Positions 1 through 6,324 of a stretch of DNA of 12,015 nucleotides are shown here, one piece after another (the first letter of the stretch is position 1; each line of letters begins with the position of its first letter). The position numbers and the translations under genes are program-made. This DNA comes from Candidatus Symbiothrix sp. (GTDB taxonomy: Bacteria > Bacteroidota > Bacteroidia > Bacteroidales > Azobacteroidaceae): assembly GCA_031270525.1 (NCBI GenBank), contig JAISXN010000150.1, positions 1-12,015 on the forward strand, in the 5' to 3' direction. Under the pieces are notes generated by a model that was not told where the DNA came from, made no database searches, and worked only from the letters and a program-made list of their open reading frames with translations.

Positions 1-159
1 GTAGAACTGGTCAGCGTTTTGGGACAAACAATAAGAGTTCCCAATCCGTCTGCTATTTACACCGGCAACTTAAGCAAGGGGGTTTACATTGTGAGAATAA
101 GTAAAGGGCGTGAAATTATGACGCAAAAGGTGCTGGTATATAAAAGCGCATATCAGTGA
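1..159 (+). CDS. C-terminal end of a type IX secretion system cargo protein (T9SS type A sorting domain), 5' truncated by the window
   Basis: Reading frame 1 is open from the first base to a TGA at 157-159 and gives 52 residues. They follow the pattern of the Por-secretion/T9SS type A C-terminal sorting domain. An early VxLxxxxGQ-like strand (VELVSVLGQT) is followed by the hallmark turn and strand NLSKGVYIVRIS, about 25 residues before the end, and then a final K-V-L-V-Y-K strand. In this family the domain directs export across the outer membrane by the Por/Spr machinery and is then cleaved, leaving cargo released or attached to A-LPS. Only the tail is visible, so the passenger (protease, glycosidase, adhesin) is unknown. 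The gene converges on gltD, with 29 bp between the two stop codons. The short extra tail SAYQ after the last strand is slightly unusual. The family call is fairly secure; the cargo cannot be named. Confidence 0.78.
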   Translation, partial: VELVSVLGQTIRVPNPSAIYTGNLSKGVYIVRISKGREIMTQKVLVYKSAYQ

Positions 160-188
160 ACATATCAAGCATATATATGCACTCATAA

Positions 189-1610
189 TCATTTACGAAG
201 CAAAAAATCCCCCATAGCTTCCGCCGCCTTCCGCCCCGAATCCAGGGCGCGAACCACCAAACTCGCTCCGGTAGTAACATCCCCGGCTACAAAAACTTTT
301 GCCACCGATGATTCATTCGGTTTCACGGCCGCCACATTTCCGCGGGCGTCGTATTTCACGCCCAAATCGTCCAGCAAACCTTCATGCACCGGTTGCGTAA
401 ATCCCATGGAAAGCAATACCAAATCGGCCGGAATAACTTCGCGGACGCCGGTTTCTTTCATCGTGAAACGACCGGATTCGTCTTTTGTCCATTCCACGTT
501 AACGACTTCCACGCCGGTTACTTTCCCTTTGCTTCCGATAAAACGTTTGGACGCCAGCGACCAACGGCGCGTAACTCCTTCTTCGTGGGAGCTGGACGTT
601 TTTAATATATTCGGATAATGGGGCCAGGGTGTATCGGGATTCTCTCCCACAGGCGGCTGAGGAAGGATTTCTATCTGCGTCACGCTCGCCGCTTTCCGGC
701 GAACAGACGTTCCGACACAATCCGAACCGGTATCTCCGCCGCCGATTACCAGCGCTTTTTTGCCTTTGGCCGAAATCTGCTCGGCAACCGGAATCGTTTG
801 TCCGGCGACAATGCGATTCTGTTGTTTCAAAAAATCCAGGGCAAAATGAATGCCTTTCAAATTCCTTCCCTCGATGGGTAAATCGCGTGGAACTCCCGCG
901 CCCATCGTCAGACAAATCGCTTCGAACGAGGAAAGTAACTCATCGACGGAAAGGTCTTTTCCGACTTCCGTATGGGTCTCAAAAATAATGCCTTCCGCTT
1001 CCAGAAATTTCAAACGCCGGTCGATAATCCCCTTGCTCAGTTTGAAATCGGGGATTCCCAAACGCAGTAAACCGCCAATGGCTTCGTCTTTTTCATAGAC
1101 CGTTACCAAATGACCTTTCCTGTTCAGCATATCGGCGGCGGCCAGGCCGGCAGGTCCTGAACCTACGACAGCTACTTTTTTACCTGTCCGGATTTTAGGC
1201 GGATAAGCTTTCACAAACCCTTCCAAAAAAGCATGTTCCGCTATCGCCGCCTCGTTTTCGCGAATCGTCAAAGGCTGATGTTGCATGTTCAACACACAAC
1301 TTTTTTCACACAATGCGGGACATACCCGGCCTGTAAACTCCGGAAAATTATTTGTGGCATTCAACACTCGGTAGGCTTCGAACCATTTTCCCTTGTACAG
1401 CAAATCCTGCCATTCGGGAATCAGGTTGCTTAAAGGACAGGACCAATGACAAAAAGCAACCCCACACTCCATACAGCGGGAGGCTTGCAGCATCCGGTCT
1501 TCCATGTTTAAAGTCTGCTCCACTTCACTGAAATCGGCAATCCGTTCACGTACGGCACGATAGCCGGCTTCTTTTCTATTTATCGTTAAAAATGCTTTTG
1601 CGTTCCCCAT
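189..1610 (-). CDS. gltD: Glutamate synthase (NADPH) small (beta) subunit
   Basis: GltD takes electrons from NADPH onto FAD and passes them through iron-sulfur centres to GltB, where 2-oxoglutarate and glutamine-derived ammonia become glutamate. The 473-aa length matches the family (about 470). The N-terminal domain carries cysteines for two 4Fe-4S clusters: C46, C49, C54 and C58 (CMECGVAFCHWSCP), then C97, C101 and C105 (RVCPALCEKSC). An FAD-binding Rossmann motif VAVVGSGPAGLAAA spans about residues 146-159, followed by EKDEAIGG. The NADPH-binding fold has VIGGGDTGSD at about 288-297. The C-terminal FAD contact is VFVAGDVTTGAS at about 439-450. The start is an ATG at 1608-1610. It is the second gene of the glt operon, 95 nt after the gltB stop, and that gap is an inverted repeat reaching the start codon, with no Shine-Dalgarno sequence. 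The terminus is TGA. Related oxidoreductases share this fold, but adjacency to gltB fixes the assignment. Confidence 0.97.
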   Translation of the reverse strand: MGNAKAFLTINRKEAGYRAVRERIADFSEVEQTLNMEDRMLQASRCMECGVAFCHWSCPLSNLIPEWQDLLYKGKWFEAYRVLNATNNFPEFTGRVCPALCEKSCVLNMQHQPLTIRENEAAIAEHAFLEGFVKAYPPKIRTGKKVAVVGSGPAGLAAADMLNRKGHLVTVYEKDEAIGGLLRLGIPDFKLSKGIIDRRLKFLEAEGIIFETHTEVGKDLSVDELLSSFEAICLTMGAGVPRDLPIEGRNLKGIHFALDFLKQQNRIVAGQTIPVAEQISAKGKKALVIGGGDTGSDCVGTSVRRKAASVTQIEILPQPPVGENPDTPWPHYPNILKTSSSHEEGVTRRWSLASKRFIGSKGKVTGVEVVNVEWTKDESGRFTMKETGVREVIPADLVLLSMGFTQPVHEGLLDDLGVKYDARGNVAAVKPNESSVAKVFVAGDVTTGASLVVRALDSGRKAAEAMGDFLLRK

Positions 1611-1710
1611 ATTAATTGAGAATTGAGAATTGAGAATTGAGAGTTGAGAATTAAGAATAATCTACATAGGCAATTAATTCTCAATTCTCAACTCTCAATT
1701 CTCCATTAAT
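1611..1710. repeat. Inverted repeat built from TGAGAAT heptamers filling the gltB-gltD gap
   Basis: On the + strand, five tandem heptamers (TGAGAAT, one variant TGAGAGT) lie at 1617-1651. Four heptamers in inverted orientation (ATTCTCA, with ACTCTCA and ATTCTCC variants) lie at 1677-1704. Both arms are bordered by ATTAAT, at 1611-1616 and 1705-1710. Positions 1624-1654 pair with 1674-1704 at 28 of 31 positions around a 19-nt loop. The gltB stop codon (1706-1708) lies inside the outer border, and the gltD ATG begins at 1610, directly next to it. In the gltBD transcript this would be a long A/U-rich hairpin immediately before the gltD start. It could be a non-autonomous mobile repeat, a slipped-strand expansion, or a structure that tunes gltD translation or mRNA stability. 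Confidence 0.9.
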
Positions 1711-4700
1711 AATCTGATTCAACCATTTCTATTTTCTTTTTTATTGCTTCCATTTTCTCTTCCTGCAACACTTTTTTATATTCAATCGGCGTGATTTTGA
1801 TGAAATGTTTGAGGTATTCGTCCCAATTGTCCAGAATCTTTTTCGCCAAAGCACTTTGCGTATAATAAAAATGTTGCGAAATCAGACGGTTTAATTCCAA
1901 ACTGTCCGATTTATCTTCAATCAGCGTCAGTTCAACCATCTCCATATTACAGAAATAATCGAAATTGCCTTTCATATCCAGGACGAAAGCCAATCCGCCG
2001 CTCATACCCGCAGCGAAATTCTTTCCGGTCGAACCCAAAACTACGGTTCGCCCACCGGTCATGTATTCGCAGCAATGGTCGCCTGCGCCTTCCACAACGG
2101 CAATGGCGCCCGAATTTCTCACGCAGAAGCGTTCCCCTACCCGACCGTTGATATATACTTCCCCGGAAGTTGCACCATATAATAAGGTATTGCCGGCTAT
2201 GATGTTGTCTTCGGGAGCAAACATGCCGGATTTGGGCGGAACAAGCGAGATGCGTCCACCCGAAAGCCCTTTGCCGAGGTAATCGTTGGCTTCGCCTTCC
2301 AGGTAAAAAGTGATTCCGGCAGCAAGGAAAGCGCCGAAACTTTGTCCGGCCGAGCCTTTGAAGCTAACGGTAATCGTACTGTCCTGCAAACCTTTGTTTC
2401 CGTAACGTTTGGCAATTTCGCCCGATAACATAGCGCCCACCGCCCTGTCGGTATTCGCAATTCCGACGTTCATTTCCACCGGAAGCGACTTTTCGATGGC
2501 GGGTTTGTTTTTACGAATCAACTCCCTGTCTAAAACCTGTTCGATTTTATGGTCTTGTTTTTTCGTGCAACGAATATCGTTTCCGTTATCTACAAAATAA
2601 GTCAATTTGGAAAAATTCAACTTAGCCGTTTTATCATTGATTTGCAAATCTTTCCGAATTTCTATCAAGTCCGAGCGGCCAATGATTTCCTCCATGCTCC
2701 TGAAACCCATTTGCGCCAGGTGTTCGCGGACTTCCTGCGCAAGGAAGGTGAAAAAGTGAAGCAAGTATTCGTATTTCCCCTTGAAGCGTGCGCGAAGCCT
2801 TTCGTCTTGCGTTGCAATGCCCACCGGACAAGTATTCAAATGGCATTTACGCATCATCACACAACCGAGGACAATCAAAGCGCTGGTCGCAAATCCAAAT
2901 TCTTCCGCGCCCAGCAAAGCCGAAACAATAATGTCCTTGCCCGACTTCAACTGACCGTCGGTTTGCAAACGGACAAATCCGCGCAAATCGTTCAGGACTA
3001 AAGTTTGTTGTGTTTCCGCCAATCCGAGTTCTCCCGGAATACCCGCATGTTTGATGGAACTCATCGGGCTGGCGCCTGTTCCGCCTTCCGAACTGCTGAT
3101 GAGAATCATATCTGCTTTGGCTTTAGCCACACCTGCGGCAATTGTTCCCACGCCCGTTTCCGCAACCAGTTTCACGGAAATTTGTGCGGACGGATTGATG
3201 TTTTTCAAATCGAAAATCAATTGCGCCAAATCTTCAATCGAATAAATATCGTGGTGCGGAGGCGGCGAAATCAAAGTAATTCCCGGAATGGAGTGGCGCG
3301 TTTTTGCAATGACTTTATCTACTTTAAATCCCGGTAACTGACCGCCTTCGCCCGGCTTAGCACCTTGTGCGATTTTGATTTGCAACTCATCGGCGTTAAT
3401 CAAATATTCGGCAGTCACGCCAAAACGTCCCGAAGCAATTTGTTTGATGGCCGAACGACGGCTTAAGCCGTCCTCGCCGGTGTTGAAACGCGCCGGGTCT
3501 TCGCCGCCTTCGCCGGTATTGCTTTTTCCGTGAAGGATATTCAGGGCGATGGCCATCGCTTCATGCGCTTCCTTACTGATAGACCCGAAAGACATTGCCC
3601 CTGTAACAAAGCGTTTTGTGATTTCATCGACCGGTTCTACCTTGGAAATATCAATCGGTTTTCGTTTGTAAGTCATAAAATCGCGCAGGAATACCGGTCG
3701 CATTTTGTTATCGACAATATCGGTATATTCCTTGAATTTATTGTAATCGCCCAGGCGAACGGCTATCTGCAATTTGGAAATGGTTTCGGGATTCCACGAA
3801 TGGTATTCGCCTTCTTTACGGTAGGTATAAATACCTGCATTCTGCACGGTATAAGTGGATTGCAGTTTGAAATCGGGAACGCCGTGGTCATCAAAAGCTT
3901 CATGATGCGAAAGCAAAGCGTCTTTGGCAATATCGGACAATTCGACGCCGCCTATCCGCGAAGTCATTTCCCGGAAATAAGTATCCAGAACTTTCTGGCT
4001 AATGCCGACAGCCTCAAAAATCTGAGCGCCCCGGTAACTCCACAAAGTGGAAATGCCCATTTTCGAGAGTACTTTTAACAGGCCTTTGGATACGGCTTTG
4101 ATATAATTTTTTTCCGCCGTATGGTAATCCAATTGTATCTCGTGCAAATTCACTTTTTCATACAAAACGGCAAAAGCCATATACGGATTCACAGCCGTCG
4201 CCCCGAATGCAAACAAAAGGGCAAAATGATTGACTTCACGGGCTTCGGCGGTTTCAACCACAATGGCAATCTGCATTCTTTTCCGTTTTTCAATCAAGTG
4301 GTGGTGAACTGCCGAAACAGCCAGTATGGAAGGAATTGCCGCATGTCCGGCGTCCACTCCCCTATCGCTCAAAATGATATAATGATAACCTTCATCTACG
4401 GCTTTTTCGGCACGCTGACAAAGATTGTTCAAAGCGTCGGACAAAGATTTAACGCCTTTGGAGGATGAGGTGGCGTCAAACAGCATCGGAACAGTGAGCG
4501 ATTTAAAGCCTTTGTAACCCAAATGCGTCAAAATATCCAAATCAATATTGTTGATAATCGGCACCGGCAATTTTACCATTTTACACAATTCCGGCGAAGG
4601 TTCGAGCACATTACCGTCCTGACAGCCGATATACAGCGCCAGAGACATGACCAATTCTTCACGAATCGGGTCAATCGGCGGATTGGTTACCTGAGCGAAT

Positions 4701-6229
4701 AATTGCCTGAAATAGTTGAACATGCGTTGCGGTTTATCCGACAAAACAGCCAAAGGCGTATCGTTACCCATCGAGCCTATCGGCTCTTTTCCTTCAACGG
4801 CCATCGGGATAATCAATTTTTCGATGTCTTCCTGCGTATAGCCGAAAGCTTTGAGTTGCGCCGACTGGTTATCTACGTCATACCGGACTGTTCTTCCGGA
4901 AGATATATTGCTCAATGAAATCCGGTTCTTCGACAGCCATTCCCGGTAGGGATGAGCGGAGGCTAATTCCGCTTTCAATTCGGGGTCGTAGTACACTTTT
5001 CCTTTTTTGGTATCAATCATCAACATTTTGCCGGGTTGAAGACGCCCTTTTTCCTTTATTTCGGCGGCTTCAAACGGTAAAACGCCCACTTCCGAAGCAA
5101 TGACCATAATGTCGCCGTGCGTAATCAAATAGCGGGCGGGACGGAGGCCGTTCCGGTCAAGCATTCCTCCGGCGTAGCGGCCATCGGTAAACAATAAGGT
5201 CGCCGGACCGTCCCAGGGTTCCATGATGATACTGTTGTATTCGTAAAACGCTTTCAAATCGTCGGAAATCGGGTTTTTTTCATTCCAGCTTTCGGGTACG
5301 AGCATCGACATGGCGTGCGGAAATGAAATGCCCGCCATAATCAAAAATTCCAAAACATTATCTAAGGATGCACTATCGGACATTCCCGGTTGAATAATCG
5401 GAAACAATTCGTCTAATTTTCCCAATCCGGGGACTTTCATTACACTTTCACGCGCTTTCATCCAATAGCGGTTTCCGCGAATGGTGTTGATTTCGCCGTT
5501 ATGCCCAAGCAAACGGAAAGGTTGCGCCAAATCCCAACTGGGGAATGTATTGGTGCTGAAACGCGAATGAACCAATGCTAATCCGCTGGTAAAGTATAGA
5601 TTGGTCAGGTCGGTAAAATAATCGCGCAATTGCACGGAAGTAAGCATTCCCTTATACACAATGCGTTGCGTGGAAAGACTTACGATATAAAAACTTTTTT
5701 TGTCGGTCAGGGAAGATTTGAGGATTTTGTTTTCCATTTTCTTCCGGACGATATATAATTTCCGCTCCAAAACATCGGAACGGTCTTCGCCTACTATAAA
5801 AATCTGTTTGATAGCCGGCTCGTTCGCCCTTGAAATTTCGCCCAGAATATCGCTGTTGACCGGAACATCGCGGACGGCAAACATTTTCAGACCTTCCTGT
5901 TCGACGATATTTTGCAACACTTCCATATACAAAGAAGCCTGTTCGTCGCCTTTGGGGAGAAAAACCAGGCCTGTTCCGTATTTTCCCCGCTCGGGAACCG
6001 GAATACCTTGTAAAAGGATAAATTCGTGGGGGATTTGCAGGGTAATTCCCGCGCCGTCTCCGGTCTTGTTGTCGGCGCTTTCCGCTCCGCGGTGAAGCAT
6101 GTGTTCAAGCACCTGCAAACCTTTTTCTACAATATCATGCGACCTATTTCCATGTATATCAACCAACAAACCAACACCGCAAGCATCATGTTCATATTCG
6201 GGCCGGTATAAACTTGTATTATTAACCAT
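1706..6229 (-). CDS. gltB: Glutamate synthase (NADPH) large (alpha) subunit
   Basis: GltB hydrolyses glutamine in an N-terminal class II amidotransferase domain, channels the ammonia, and reductively aminates 2-oxoglutarate on FMN. The product from the ATG at 6227-6229 is 1507 aa, the usual GltB size. The nucleophile is C17 in EHDACGVG, so a 16-residue propeptide would be removed. The amidotransferase domain runs to about residue 430 (HSRFSTNTFPSW, HNGEINTIRGN, DRNGLRPARY) and the central domain to about 760. The FMN/synthase domain spans about 840-1210, including GAMSFGSISKEAHEA and SEGGTGASP. The 3Fe-4S cysteines are C1123, C1129 and C1134 (CVMMRKCHLNTCPVG). The C-terminal GXGXG beta-helix includes TGGRTVVLG and GMSGGLAFV. 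An in-frame TTG at 6266-6268 would add 13 residues but overlaps the promoter -7 element, so the ATG is preferred. Forms an operon with gltD. Confidence 0.97.
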   Translation of the reverse strand: MVNNTSLYRPEYEHDACGVGLLVDIHGNRSHDIVEKGLQVLEHMLHRGAESADNKTGDGAGITLQIPHEFILLQGIPVPERGKYGTGLVFLPKGDEQASLYMEVLQNIVEQEGLKMFAVRDVPVNSDILGEISRANEPAIKQIFIVGEDRSDVLERKLYIVRKKMENKILKSSLTDKKSFYIVSLSTQRIVYKGMLTSVQLRDYFTDLTNLYFTSGLALVHSRFSTNTFPSWDLAQPFRLLGHNGEINTIRGNRYWMKARESVMKVPGLGKLDELFPIIQPGMSDSASLDNVLEFLIMAGISFPHAMSMLVPESWNEKNPISDDLKAFYEYNSIIMEPWDGPATLLFTDGRYAGGMLDRNGLRPARYLITHGDIMVIASEVGVLPFEAAEIKEKGRLQPGKMLMIDTKKGKVYYDPELKAELASAHPYREWLSKNRISLSNISSGRTVRYDVDNQSAQLKAFGYTQEDIEKLIIPMAVEGKEPIGSMGNDTPLAVLSDKPQRMFNYFRQLFAQVTNPPIDPIREELVMSLALYIGCQDGNVLEPSPELCKMVKLPVPIINNIDLDILTHLGYKGFKSLTVPMLFDATSSSKGVKSLSDALNNLCQRAEKAVDEGYHYIILSDRGVDAGHAAIPSILAVSAVHHHLIEKRKRMQIAIVVETAEAREVNHFALLFAFGATAVNPYMAFAVLYEKVNLHEIQLDYHTAEKNYIKAVSKGLLKVLSKMGISTLWSYRGAQIFEAVGISQKVLDTYFREMTSRIGGVELSDIAKDALLSHHEAFDDHGVPDFKLQSTYTVQNAGIYTYRKEGEYHSWNPETISKLQIAVRLGDYNKFKEYTDIVDNKMRPVFLRDFMTYKRKPIDISKVEPVDEITKRFVTGAMSFGSISKEAHEAMAIALNILHGKSNTGEGGEDPARFNTGEDGLSRRSAIKQIASGRFGVTAEYLINADELQIKIAQGAKPGEGGQLPGFKVDKVIAKTRHSIPGITLISPPPHHDIYSIEDLAQLIFDLKNINPSAQISVKLVAETGVGTIAAGVAKAKADMILISSSEGGTGASPMSSIKHAGIPGELGLAETQQTLVLNDLRGFVRLQTDGQLKSGKDIIVSALLGAEEFGFATSALIVLGCVMMRKCHLNTCPVGIATQDERLRARFKGKYEYLLHFFTFLAQEVREHLAQMGFRSMEEIIGRSDLIEIRKDLQINDKTAKLNFSKLTYFVDNGNDIRCTKKQDHKIEQVLDRELIRKNKPAIEKSLPVEMNVGIANTDRAVGAMLSGEIAKRYGNKGLQDSTITVSFKGSAGQSFGAFLAAGITFYLEGEANDYLGKGLSGGRISLVPPKSGMFAPEDNIIAGNTLLYGATSGEVYINGRVGERFCVRNSGAIAVVEGAGDHCCEYMTGGRTVVLGSTGKNFAAGMSGGLAFVLDMKGNFDYFCNMEMVELTLIEDKSDSLELNRLISQHFYYTQSALAKKILDNWDEYLKHFIKITPIEYKKVLQEEKMEAIKKKIEMVESDY

Positions 6230-6265
6230 TTTTTCAACGTCTCTTTTTTTATATTTTTCCGGCTG

Positions 6266-6273
6266 CAAAGTTA
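6266..6273 (-). promoter_or_regulatory. Bacteroidetes-type -7 promoter element of the gltBD operon
   Basis: On the minus strand this reads TAACTTTG, an exact match to the Bacteroidetes primary-sigma -7 consensus TAnnTTTG. It lies 36 nt before the gltB ATG, so transcription would start near 6258-6260 and give a leader of about 30 nt. The leader is A-rich (GGAAAAATATAAAAAAAGAG), as is usual for translation initiation in this phylum. No convincing -33 TTTG/TTG box is seen at the usual distance, so strength is uncertain. Confidence 0.72.
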
Positions 6274-6324
6274 CACTTTTCTGCTTAAAATCCTATAATA
6301 ATTAGCAATAAAAAATTGTTTTTA

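Noticed and set aside
169..180. 12-bp perfect palindrome GCATATATATGC between the convergent T9SS cargo gene and gltD
   Set aside because: It is all A/T except the ends and has no T-tract, so it is too weak to support as a terminator or operator; such palindromes arise easily by chance.
499..915. 138-codon minus-strand frame within gltD
   Set aside because: It is out of frame with the NADPH-binding half of gltD, which has intact motifs. The peptide is arginine/serine-rich, typical of an out-of-frame reading.
1617..1704. CRISPR-like short regular repeats
   Set aside because: The heptamers are directly abutting with no spacers, and one group is inverted; this is a simple-sequence inverted repeat, not a CRISPR array.
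3530..4078. 182-codon open frame on the + strand opposite gltB
   Set aside because: It lies fully inside the well-supported gltB coding sequence, in a shadow frame. Its peptide has no recognisable motif, and no promoter is visible.
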